Below are positions 29,672 to 37,446 of a DNA stretch of 62,727 bases, in pieces. The position numbers and the translations under genes are program-made. The stretch covers positions 1-62,727 of the forward strand of contig JAJCYV010000011.1 in the NCBI GenBank assembly GCA_029262695.1, given 5' to 3'. The notes below the pieces were generated by a model. The model was not told the origin of the DNA, searched no databases, and was given only the letters and a program-made list of their open reading frames with translations. Each line of letters begins with the position of its first letter. The stretch's first letter is position 1. This DNA is from Chloroflexota bacterium. GTDB lineage: Bacteria; Chloroflexota; Dehalococcoidia; SM23-28-2; RBG-16-64-32.

Positions 29672-31231
29672 TTAGAAAGTCACCCAACTCCAGCCGTTCG
29701 TCTGGTTTGGCTCGAACTGGTATATCCAGAGCATGGCCATCAGGTTGACGGCAACTCCCACAGCGATCAGCCCGACGTGATACCACTTCAGTTCATCGCC
29801 GATCGTCTTCGCAACGAGGAGCCACAGGAACGGCGTGAAGTCCAGACCGTAACGGTAGCCGTGCTGTGCCCAGCCGGTGGCGGCGAACGTGAACAAGAAG
29901 AGCGCCGTCGGGATGATCGCGGCCCAGCAGGCCAGTACCAGCCGGTCTCGCTGAAGAGAGGCCCAGATCACGGCCAGCGCCGTGAGCGCCCAGAAGGGCA
30001 GCAGGTGTATGCCGAGCGGAATGTCGGTCGTTGCCCAACCGGCGTCCCAGACCCTGACGATCCCGCGCGAGAGGATTATCCCGGCCGCGATCGCCAGAGC
30101 GGCTGCGGCCGGGACCCAGATTCTGCGGTCCACTTTGATGTTGGGGAAGTACGCTAGCAGGAGTGCGGGAGTCGTGATCCACATCGCCATTCCGAACAAC
30201 GACGGTAAGACGTACGGTCCGCTCTTCTGAAATATTGGAGTCTGCTCCAGCATGACCGGCGGATGCCTCTCGATGTAGCTGAGATCGAAGAGGCCGTGCT
30301 GGTACACGAGACCCTCAAGGTTCGTCTGGCGAGTCTGCTCCGTGTATCCGTAGCCAGTCTCCAGAGGGTCATCGAAGCGCATGTAGTTCGCCACCATGTT
30401 TGTCATAAGGAAGGGAGCGATCCCGGCCGCGAAGCTCCAGGCCGGTGCCAGGTCAATGCGTTGCCAGAGGGTGCGGCCGGGGGCTGGAGGGCGTAGCCAG
30501 AACGGCGAGAACATGACTACGAAGAAGAGGCCGGTGACGATCGCCGTCGGGCGGCATAAGAACGACGCGCCCAGGCAGGCGCCGGCGAGCAGCGGGTTCG
30601 GTCTGGCCACAGCGAAGTAGATGCCTCCGAACAGGAAGAAGGTCGCCGTCGTGTGCGCGAAGAACCAGACGCCGCCGTTGGCCGCTACCCACCAGAAGAT
30701 CGTGCCGAAGACCATGAGCACAGTCAGCAGGAGCTGGTTCAGGAGCTTCGTGCTCATGTGGCGCGAGACGAGGAACACCAGAGGCGCCGTCAGCGCTCCG
30801 ATCACCACAGAGACCAACGCCTGGTTGAGCTGGTTCCCCCAGACCAGCACGCCGGGGATCACCATTAGCGCCGGGCCGATCGAATGCTGCATGTACGTCT
30901 TGCAGTCCTCCGAGAAGCGAGGCTCCGCTACAAGCTCGGCCTGCGGGTCGCCGGGCGGGAAGCAGAACCCGTCGCCGTCGTAGAGGACGCGCTCCATGAT
31001 GCCGAAGTTCCTGGTGTGCTGCGGGTCCATGTCCAGGTGGCCGTGCACGATATTGTTCGCCTGGCTGACCTGGAACGAGAATGCCGTTTCCCTGGGGCCC
31101 AGGGACCAGAGCAGTCCGAACGTGAGGACCGCCAGGGCGATGCACCAGCCGATGACGGTGACTTGGCCGGACTCCACCAGGTACGGGACGTTGATGCCGG
31201 AGTCCGGGAAGCCCGCGGAGTCCTCGCCCAT
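29672..31231 (-). CDS. polytopic membrane protein, GT-C/ArnT-like glycosyltransferase candidate
   Basis: 519 residues with about eleven to twelve membrane helices. An extracytoplasmic loop after the first helix (about 50-115) contains an acidic stretch (HGHLDMDPQH, DGDGFCFPPGDPQ), a position where GT-C enzymes place catalytic aspartates. Further helices and the GWAQHGYRYGLDFTPFLW motif resemble PMT/GT39-like proteins of Chloroflexota and archaea. Its ATG overlaps the stop of the upstream gtrA gene by one base (31231), so the two are coupled. It probably transfers a sugar from a lipid carrier outside the cell. Family assignment is by architecture, not by a decisive motif. Confidence 0.7.
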   Translation of the reverse strand: MGEDSAGFPDSGINVPYLVESGQVTVIGWCIALAVLTFGLLWSLGPRETAFSFQVSQANNIVHGHLDMDPQHTRNFGIMERVLYDGDGFCFPPGDPQAELVAEPRFSEDCKTYMQHSIGPALMVIPGVLVWGNQLNQALVSVVIGALTAPLVFLVSRHMSTKLLNQLLLTVLMVFGTIFWWVAANGGVWFFAHTTATFFLFGGIYFAVARPNPLLAGACLGASFLCRPTAIVTGLFFVVMFSPFWLRPPAPGRTLWQRIDLAPAWSFAAGIAPFLMTNMVANYMRFDDPLETGYGYTEQTRQTNLEGLVYQHGLFDLSYIERHPPVMLEQTPIFQKSGPYVLPSLFGMAMWITTPALLLAYFPNIKVDRRIWVPAAAALAIAAGIILSRGIVRVWDAGWATTDIPLGIHLLPFWALTALAVIWASLQRDRLVLACWAAIIPTALFLFTFAATGWAQHGYRYGLDFTPFLWLLVAKTIGDELKWYHVGLIAVGVAVNLMAMLWIYQFEPNQTNGWSWVTF

Positions 31232-31806
31232 CAGGCTGCGTTCGCTTCAGAGCGGGCGAGGGGCCAGATGAGGTAAGCGCTAAACGCCCAGTTGACGAGG
31301 AAGCCGAAGACGGTGCCGATGCTCAGCGATATGTAGGGGCTGATCCCGAAGACGGGCGTCAGGACGTTGACCGTGGTGACGACGATGATCGGGCTGACGA
31401 TGCAAGTGGCGTTGAACTGCAGGAAGCGCGCAAGGCCCCAACCGCGGCGCGGCCGGTCGCGGAAAGTCCAGTTCTCCAGCGCGTAGAACTTGAAGACGAT
31501 CGCGACCTCGACGGCCAGCGCCGAGGCCAGCAGAAGGCGGATGTCCGGGTGGGTGAAGAGGCCGAAATCGAAGTCGCGGTTGTGGGCCGGAAGGAGCGGG
31601 AGGACGTCGTAGAGGAGCAGGAGCGCGGCCTGGTTGATGAAGAAGGCGATGCCGCCGACGAGAAGGAACCGGAGGAACTCGGGCGAGACGTGGAGGCGCG
31701 CGGCGATACGGTCCATGTGGGAGGACAAAGCGGGGTCAGCGGAGGCCGTAGTCTCCATAGTGCGTTGGGCCGATCGCTCAGCTTGCACTCCAGAATAGGC
31801 CCGCAT
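31231..31806 (-). CDS. GtrA-family membrane protein
   Basis: 191 residues from ATG 31806; an internal ATG at 31758 (175 residues) is equally possible, and neither has a strong ribosome binding site. Four membrane helices follow a polar N-terminus: FLRFLLVGGIAFFINQAALL is the family signature, with a second helix pair after a charged loop (ALENWTFRDRPRRGW). GtrA proteins are thought to flip undecaprenyl-phosphate-linked sugars across the membrane. It overlaps the GT-C-like gene downstream by one base, and the GT2 protein at 27755 is the expected third partner. Confidence 0.88.
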   Translation of the reverse strand: MRAYSGVQAERSAQRTMETTASADPALSSHMDRIAARLHVSPEFLRFLLVGGIAFFINQAALLLLYDVLPLLPAHNRDFDFGLFTHPDIRLLLASALAVEVAIVFKFYALENWTFRDRPRRGWGLARFLQFNATCIVSPIIVVTTVNVLTPVFGISPYISLSIGTVFGFLVNWAFSAYLIWPLARSEANAA

Positions 31807-31886
31807 CTCAGGCGGCGCAAGGAAGTATTATCAGGCCGGATACGTACTGATGGCCCGAGAAGTTTCACGTCGAGCAGGTACGCCCG

Positions 31887-32711
31887 GTGCTTGAGCTGGC
31901 CGGGCTGGTGCTGCTTGGCCTCGTAATCGGCACGTACGGTACCATCATCGGCGCGGGCGGCGGCTTCGTGCTCGTGCCGGCGCTGCTCATGCTCTACCCG
32001 GACTCCGAACCGGAGGAGGTGACCGCCGTCTCGCTTGGTGTTGTCTTCTTGAGCGCGCTGTCCGGATCAGCGGGTTATGGGCGTCAGCGCTGGATCGACT
32101 ACAAGACGGGGCTTCTTTTCGCCGTGGCCTCCGCGCCGGGCGTCGTGGCTGGTGCGCTGCTTGTGCAGTTCGTGCCGGAGAGGCTGTTCACGGGCCTGTT
32201 CGGCGTCATGCTGCTGGGGGTTGCGGTTGTGTCCCTGTGGGGCCGTCCGCTGGCGATCCGCGAGCCGTTGCGCGGGAGAGGCATCATCCGGCGCATCGTT
32301 AGCGACGCCGAGGGCCGGCAGTACGTCTACGCTTACCGGATCTGGCAGGGTCTGACGCTGAGCCTGGGGATCGGTGTCATCTCCAGCCTGTTCGGGATCG
32401 GCGGCGGTGTCATCCACGTGCCGGCGATGATCATGCTCCTGCACATCCCCGTGCAGTTCGCGGTGGCGACGTCGCTCTTCGTGCTGGCGTTCATGTCGGG
32501 TGGGGCGTCCGTCATACACCTGACGACGGGCACGTTGGGCGGCGACGAGGCGGCGAAGATCGCCGCGCTGGCCGTGGGAGCGGTTCCGGGCGCGCAGTTG
32601 GGCGCGCGCTTGGCGCAGCGGATCAAGGGCCGCTCCGTGCTGATCCTGCTGGCGTCAGCGATCGTTGTGCTCGGATTTCGGCTGCTGCTGAAAGCGGTCG
32701 CGGACGTCTGA
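31887..32711 (+). CDS. TauE/SafE-family sulfite/anion exporter
   Basis: 274 residues from GTG 31887, with about eight membrane helices in two repeats: IGTYGTIIGAGGGFVLVPAL and its second half GVISSLFGIGGGVIHVPAMI are the twin GxGGG motifs of the TauE/SafE family. Members export sulfite, sulfoacetate or other small anions. The substrate is not set by the neighbours: MarC on the opposite strand converges 1 bp away. It is divergent from gtrA, with a TATTAT at about 31828 in the gap. Confidence 0.9.
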   Translation: MLELAGLVLLGLVIGTYGTIIGAGGGFVLVPALLMLYPDSEPEEVTAVSLGVVFLSALSGSAGYGRQRWIDYKTGLLFAVASAPGVVAGALLVQFVPERLFTGLFGVMLLGVAVVSLWGRPLAIREPLRGRGIIRRIVSDAEGRQYVYAYRIWQGLTLSLGIGVISSLFGIGGGVIHVPAMIMLLHIPVQFAVATSLFVLAFMSGGASVIHLTTGTLGGDEAAKIAALAVGAVPGAQLGARLAQRIKGRSVLILLASAIVVLGFRLLLKAVADV

Positions 32712-32712
32712 G

Positions 32713-33297
32713 TCAGACGCTGCGCACGCCGTCGACCGCTAGCTCGACCGCGACGGCGACGATCAGGGCGCCGGAGAGCCGCCCGAGGACGCCGATCGCC
32801 AGCCCGCCTAGCGCGCGCCGCAGGAAGACGCCGGCGCACAGCAGCGCGCCCGCGGCGAGGATCGCGATCGCGACAGCGGCCGCGGCGTCGGCCTCGCCGT
32901 AGCGGCCGCTGTAGGCGACGACGGCACCGAGCGCGGCCGGGCTGGCAAGGCCGGGGACCGCCAGCGGCAGGAGCCAGGGCCGGCCGGTCGCCACTTCGCT
33001 GAGGCCGAGAGAACGTCCGGACCAGAGCAAGCGAACGGCGAGCGGCGCCATGATGACGGCGGCGCCGGCCTGGAAGTTCTCGCCCGAGACGTCAAGGAGC
33101 CCGAGGAACGGATCGGTCAGCACGACTGCGGTGAGGAGGACCGCCAGTGCAGCGCCGGCCGCCGCGAAGGCCGTCAGGCCGGTCCGGGCGGCATCCCCTT
33201 CGTGGTCGTCAGGCGAGGCGGCGAGGAAAGCGGGGACCAGCCCGAACGGTGCCAGAGTCGCGAAAATGCCAACAGCGGCGCGCAGTATTTCGGTCAT
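32713..33297 (-). CDS. MarC-family integral membrane protein
   Basis: 194 residues from ATG 33297, six membrane helices. The start TEILRAAVGIFATLAPFGLV with PFGLVPAFL, the middle QAGAAVIMAPLAVRLLW and the PLAVPGLASPAALGAVV stretch (replacing the usual PLAIPLLAGPG) match MarC/UPF0056 proteins, whose transport role is unresolved; the old link to multiple antibiotic resistance is not supported for the family. Its start overlaps the stop of the toroid-fold gene (33294-34502) by ATGA, so the two are cotranslated. Confidence 0.85.
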   Translation of the reverse strand: MTEILRAAVGIFATLAPFGLVPAFLAASPDDHEGDAARTGLTAFAAAGAALAVLLTAVVLTDPFLGLLDVSGENFQAGAAVIMAPLAVRLLWSGRSLGLSEVATGRPWLLPLAVPGLASPAALGAVVAYSGRYGEADAAAAVAIAILAAGALLCAGVFLRRALGGLAIGVLGRLSGALIVAVAVELAVDGVRSV

Positions 33298-34502
33298 TCG
33301 AGTGTCTCCTCTGGTTCGCGCATCTTGTGTTCGGCGAGGGCGTCGAGCGCGTAGGTGATACCGGAGAAGGCGTGCTGCTGGTCGTCCATGCGGGTCTCGC
33401 CGTCGTGGAACCAGGCGCCCTCGACGAGGCCGGGCGAAGCGTAATCTGCCGCCTCTTCGGCGTCGGTCTGGCGGTCGGTGAGAATGCCGGCGATGCAGTG
33501 CAACCGCTCCTCCGTCTTGTCTTTGATGTCGGCCAGCCGCTCGTCCTGGGCGGCGACGCGCCAGAGGCCGGCCAGGCCCTCGGCCCACGTCCCGACTCCG
33601 GATCCACGGGCATCTTCGCCGCGCAGGAGGCTGCCGTACCAGCTGCCCTCGCGCTGACTTGCCGTGCGGACGAGAAGGCCGAATCGCCCGGCCAGGTCGC
33701 GCGCGTAGTCGATCTGCTGATCCGTGAGGCCCCACTCGACCATTTCGGCGAGGCCGTAGGCGGCCCACTGGTCGGCCAGCGGCGGAAAGTCGACATCTTC
33801 CACGTCGTCGCGCATCGTCGTGATGAAGCTGAGGGCGTCGCGGGCGTGGGAGTCCCATCCTTCGCCGGGGAACGCCTCGTGCAGGAGCGCCAGCGCCCAC
33901 AGCGCTTCGCCGGGGTAGAAGCGAGACGTGCCCGCCGTATCGGGGGCATCGACGTCGATCTGCCAGGCGACGTGGAAGCCGCCGTCGTCGCGCTGCAGCG
34001 CCGTCAGGTAGCGGCCGACTTCGCGCATCAGGCCGTCGTACTGCGTATCGGCCGTCGCCAGCCGGCGTTCGGCCAGCGAGACGACCATCAGGGCGGAAGC
34101 GCCCAACGGCGGGCGGTTCGCCCGGAAGCTGGCGCTCAGCGCGGCCCAATCGTCGTGGCGGACGAGGTTCGCCTCCATCCAGGCAAGGCCGTCATCGGCC
34201 GCGGCAAGCGTCTCGCGGTCGCCGAGGCGGCCGGCGGCCTGGTAGAGCGACATCGTCACGCCGGCGTGGCGCACCTCGTTGTAGGCGGCGGGCGCCGAGT
34301 CGCTTTCGTTGTAGTAAAGGTAGACGTAGGAGCCGTCGGCGTTCTGGTTGCGGGTCATCCAGGCCGCCGCGGCTTCGGCGGCTTCGGCGATGCGCTCCTC
34401 GCTCTCGATGCCGCACGACTCGGGCGGGATGACGGCGACGCGGACGAAGGCGAGGAAGACGATCCACAGTGCAAACGAAAGAAGCGTCCCGCGCGCGATC
34501 AT
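33294..34502 (-). CDS. membrane-anchored alpha/alpha-toroid protein (prenyltransferase/squalene-cyclase-like fold)
   Basis: 402 residues. An N-terminal signal anchor (about 5-24) and then repeated helix pairs with short Gly/Asp turns: WMTRNQNADGSYVYLY, ALQRDDGGFHVAW and similar NADG/DDGG turns that resemble QW-like repeats of (alpha/alpha)6 toroids found in terpene cyclases, glycan lyases and complement-like proteins. It has no DxDD cyclase motif, so an enzymatic terpene role is unlikely; polysaccharide binding or degradation outside the cell is possible. Coupled to marC by ATGA. I cannot name the family with certainty. Confidence 0.7.
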   Translation of the reverse strand: MIARGTLLSFALWIVFLAFVRVAVIPPESCGIESEERIAEAAEAAAAWMTRNQNADGSYVYLYYNESDSAPAAYNEVRHAGVTMSLYQAAGRLGDRETLAAADDGLAWMEANLVRHDDWAALSASFRANRPPLGASALMVVSLAERRLATADTQYDGLMREVGRYLTALQRDDGGFHVAWQIDVDAPDTAGTSRFYPGEALWALALLHEAFPGEGWDSHARDALSFITTMRDDVEDVDFPPLADQWAAYGLAEMVEWGLTDQQIDYARDLAGRFGLLVRTASQREGSWYGSLLRGEDARGSGVGTWAEGLAGLWRVAAQDERLADIKDKTEERLHCIAGILTDRQTDAEEAADYASPGLVEGAWFHDGETRMDDQQHAFSGITYALDALAEHKMREPEETLE

Positions 34503-34569
34503 CGGCTACATGATGGCGGGCGGGACTGGTGGCGGCAAGGCTGCGCTAGAATATTGCCGGGAGCCAACC

Positions 34570-35085
34570 GTGACCGTACACTCTATCGTCTACCTGCCCG
34601 AGCCCGTGCTGCGCCAGAAGGCGAAGCGCGTGCCCGGCGCGCCTCAGCGAGACGCCAAACTGCAGCAGCTCATCGATGACATGATCGAGAGCATGTACGC
34701 GGCCCGTGGTGTTGGCCTGGCGGCGCCGCAGATCGGCGTCTCCCTGCGGGTTATCGTCATCGGTATCCCGGAGGAGGAGCCGTTCGCGCTGATCAACCCG
34801 GAGATCGTGAAGGTCGCCGGTGAGCGGCAGGTGGACGAAGGTTGCCTCTCCGTGCCCGGCTATCACGCCGAACTCGTGCGGCACCGCCTCGTCGTGGCGA
34901 AGGGGCTGAGCCGCGAGGGGAAAGAGGTGCGGATCAAGGCGCGGGACACGTTGCTGGCGCAGGCGCTGGAGCACGAGATCGATCACATCAAGGGCACGCT
35001 CTACATCGACCACCTCGACAGCCTGGACGAGCTACAGAAGGTGGAGCCGGGCGAGAGCATCAGCCGCGAGGCTACGCCCCGCTAG
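34570..35085 (+). CDS. def: peptide deformylase
   Basis: 171 residues from GTG 34570. All three family motifs are present: GVGLAAPQIG, EGCLSVPG and QALEHEIDHIKG, with the catalytic glutamate and the Cys/His/His iron or zinc ligands. It removes the formyl group from nascent N-terminal methionine. GGGAGC lies about 7 nt upstream of the start and TAGAAT at 34547-34552 could be the -10 box. The tRNA nucleotidyltransferase gene follows 12 bp downstream and probably shares the message. Confidence 0.97.
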   Translation: MTVHSIVYLPEPVLRQKAKRVPGAPQRDAKLQQLIDDMIESMYAARGVGLAAPQIGVSLRVIVIGIPEEEPFALINPEIVKVAGERQVDEGCLSVPGYHAELVRHRLVVAKGLSREGKEVRIKARDTLLAQALEHEIDHIKGTLYIDHLDSLDELQKVEPGESISREATPR

Positions 35086-35097
35086 CCCGGAGCCGGC

Positions 35098-36585
35098 ATG
35101 CGGCGTATCACGGTCGCCCCTGAACGGCGCCGGCTGCTCGAGCGGCTAACGGCGTTCTTCGACGCACGCGGCGCGTCTGCCCACGCAACGGGTGGTTTCC
35201 TTCGGGACGCGCTCCTCGGACTGACCGCGCGCGACCTCGACGTTGCCGTCGAGGGCGACTCGCTTGTCCTCGGCCGGGCGCTGGCGGACGAACTGGCGGG
35301 CGCCTTCGTCGTGCTCGACGAAGGCCGTGGTCACGTTCGCATCGTGCTGCCGGACGGCGACGTCACGATCGACCTGACGCCGCTGTCGGAGTCGATCGAG
35401 GACGACCTGCGTCGCCGCGACTACACGATCGATGCACTCGGCACGCCACTGGCGGAGGCGGCAGCCGGCGCCGTCGAGGTGATCGACCCGACGGGCGGCC
35501 TCGCTGACCTTGAGGCGCGTCTCGTACGGGCGACGAGCGAAGAGGCGCTGAAGGCGGACCCGCTGCGCCCGCTGCGGGGCGCCCGCATCGCCGCGCAGCT
35601 GGGATTCGAGATCGAGACGCCGACGCGGGAGATGATCTCCCGGCAGGCGGCGCGGGTGGCGGAGGCGGCGCCGGAACGGCAGCGCGAGGAGTTGATGCGG
35701 ATGTTGGCGGCGCCTCAAGCGGGCCCGGGCGTGCGGTTGCTCGACGGGCTGGGGCTACTCTCGGCCCTGCTGCCGGAGATGGACGTGACGCGCGGCGTGG
35801 AGCAACCGAAGGAACACCACTTTGACGTCTTTGGCCACTCCATCGCCGCAGTGGACGCGCTCGACGCGTTGCTCGCGGACGAGCCGCTTGAAGGTGAGCG
35901 AAACGGACGCCTGTGGCGAGAGCTGTGGGGAGCGCTGGAGTGGTGGGACGGCGGCCGCGATTACTTTGGCGAGCCGGTGGTTGCGGGAACGCCGCGCCGG
36001 GCTCTGGTCAAGCTGTGCGGGCTGCTGCACGACATCGGTAAGCCGGCGACGAAGACGTTCGAGGAGTCCGGCCGGATGCGCTTCTTCGGTCACAGCGATA
36101 CGGGCGCCGAGATCGCGGGTCGGCTGATGCGCAGACTGCGCTTCTCAAGCCGCGAACGGGAGATCGTCGTGCGGATGATCGAGGCGCACCTGCGGCCGGT
36201 GCAGATGGCGCAGGACCGCGCGCCGACGAAGCGCGCCGTCTACCGCTACTTCCGCGCGACGGGCGAAGCGGGCATCGATACGCTGTTTCTCTCGCTCGCG
36301 GACCATCTGGGCACTGTGGGGCCAAACGTCCGCCGGGAAGGTTTCCGGGCGCACGTGGCGGTGGTGAGCCACATCCTGCACCTGCGTTTCGTGGATGAAG
36401 GCGTGACCTCGCCGCCGAAGCTCGTGAGCGGCGACGATCTGATGCGCGACCTGGGCCTGGAGCCGGGCGCCCTCCTCGGTGAGCTGCTCGAGGCGATACG
36501 GGAGGCGCAGGCGGCGGGCGACGTCGGCACGGCGGAAGAAGCGCTGGCCCTGGCGCGAGAGCGGCTGGCGGAGCGAGAACGGTGA
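35098..36585 (+). CDS. cca: tRNA nucleotidyltransferase/poly(A) polymerase-family protein with HD domain
   Basis: 495 residues. The N-terminal nucleotidyltransferase head has TGGFLRDALLGLTARDLDVA with the G-G and D-x-D metal site, RRDYTIDALG and an RNA/ribose-binding helix (ALKADPLRPLRGARIAAQLG). A C-terminal HD domain (about 235-420) has FGHSIAAVDALD and LLHDIGKPAT. The protein probably adds or repairs CCA ends of tRNA; separate A- and CC-adding enzymes or a poly(A) polymerase have the same architecture, so activity cannot be fixed. It follows def by 12 bp. Confidence 0.9.
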   Translation: MRRITVAPERRRLLERLTAFFDARGASAHATGGFLRDALLGLTARDLDVAVEGDSLVLGRALADELAGAFVVLDEGRGHVRIVLPDGDVTIDLTPLSESIEDDLRRRDYTIDALGTPLAEAAAGAVEVIDPTGGLADLEARLVRATSEEALKADPLRPLRGARIAAQLGFEIETPTREMISRQAARVAEAAPERQREELMRMLAAPQAGPGVRLLDGLGLLSALLPEMDVTRGVEQPKEHHFDVFGHSIAAVDALDALLADEPLEGERNGRLWRELWGALEWWDGGRDYFGEPVVAGTPRRALVKLCGLLHDIGKPATKTFEESGRMRFFGHSDTGAEIAGRLMRRLRFSSREREIVVRMIEAHLRPVQMAQDRAPTKRAVYRYFRATGEAGIDTLFLSLADHLGTVGPNVRREGFRAHVAVVSHILHLRFVDEGVTSPPKLVSGDDLMRDLGLEPGALLGELLEAIREAQAAGDVGTAEEALALARERLAERER

Positions 36586-36629
36586 CCGCTGGATGGAACC
36601 AGCAGCCGCCGGCGCCCGTCTAGCGAGTG

Positions 36630-37043
36630 ATGGCCTGGTCTCTCCCGCTTCTATCGTTCGTGACGGTGCTTGCCGTCCTCGCGGCGGCCTGCGGTGACGG
36701 TGGTGCACTCGATCGCTCGGCCACTCCCACGCAGACTGCCTCTGCGGCGGCGGGCGATCTTCCGCGGGAGAGCGACTGGCGAGATTGCGCACTGCACGGC
36801 GGCGGACCGTGGCCCGGGATCTCTGTGGAGGGTCGATGTGCGTCTGAGAGCGTGGCCGAAGGTGACGGACAGCGCGTCACCGAAGTGCAGGAGTGGCGGT
36901 GCGAAGACTTCTCTGGCATCAGCCCGGGATGGGAGCCGTGCAGTGGAGAGTTTGGACGCTACACCGTCGTGGCCATCGTCCGAGCGGGAGACTACGAGGT
37001 GGTGAGCACCACGGGAGAGCTCCCGCCCGCGGTAGTTCAATGA
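36630..37043 (+). CDS. hypothetical lipoprotein
   Basis: 137 residues from ATG 36630 (GTG 36627 also possible). A lipoprotein signal with lipobox LAAAC (cysteine near residue 21) and then a Thr/Ala-rich linker (SATPTQTASAAAG). The mature part is small, with four further cysteines (CALHG, GRCASE, WRCEDF, EPCSGE) likely forming two disulfides outside the cell. No known family. It lies between the CCA enzyme gene and yajC on the same strand. Confidence 0.65.
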   Translation: MAWSLPLLSFVTVLAVLAAACGDGGALDRSATPTQTASAAAGDLPRESDWRDCALHGGGPWPGISVEGRCASESVAEGDGQRVTEVQEWRCEDFSGISPGWEPCSGEFGRYTVVAIVRAGDYEVVSTTGELPPAVVQ

Positions 37044-37073
37044 GCGGGCGCTGCGCCTAACCGGCGAATCCGC

Positions 37074-37079
37074 TACGCT
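37074..37079 (+). promoter_or_regulatory. -10 box of yajC, leaderless type
   Basis: TACGCT, 8 nt before the ATG at 37088. Confidence 0.4.
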
Positions 37080-37087
37080 ATTTAGCC

Positions 37088-37444
37088 ATGGAATCGCTGT
37101 GGGTGATCGCGCTGGTATATCCGTTCGTTATCGCCGTGCTTTTCTACTTCGCGTTCCTGCGGCCGGTGCAACAGGAGCGGAAGAAGCGGAGGCAGCAACT
37201 CCAGAGTCTGCGCGTCGGCGACGAGGTACTGACACAATCGGGCTTCATCGCTGTTGTAAAGGATGTGCGCATCCCGGAGGAGCCGGGGCCTACCGAGGTC
37301 ATACTGGACCTCGGTGGCATTGAGGTGCGCGCGGTGGCGTCGGCCATCGTCGAGCGGCTGAACGCGGCCGAGCCGGCTGAGGACGAGGCCGCCAACAAGA
37401 GGAAAACACGCGACGGATCCGTCGGACTGGAAGCTAGAGGATAA
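37088..37444 (+). CDS. yajC: Sec translocon accessory protein YajC
   Basis: 118 residues: one membrane helix (about 7-26) ending in FLRPVQQERKKRR, then the conserved small domain LRVGDEVLTQSGFIAVVKDV and a charged tail. YajC associates with SecDF and SecYEG in protein export. It lies 2 bp before the fused secDF gene, the standard arrangement. Confidence 0.93.
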   Translation: MESLWVIALVYPFVIAVLFYFAFLRPVQQERKKRRQQLQSLRVGDEVLTQSGFIAVVKDVRIPEEPGPTEVILDLGGIEVRAVASAIVERLNAAEPAEDEAANKRKTRDGSVGLEARG

Positions 37445-37446
37445 GC

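Noticed and set aside
32713..34149. 478-codon form of the MarC gene
   Set aside because: The extra 284 codons run over the toroid-fold gene in a wrong frame with Arg/Pro-rich sequence; MarC starts at 33297.
36627..36629. GTG as start of the small lipoprotein
   Set aside because: ATG 36630 directly follows and is the simpler choice; the protein changes by one residue only.
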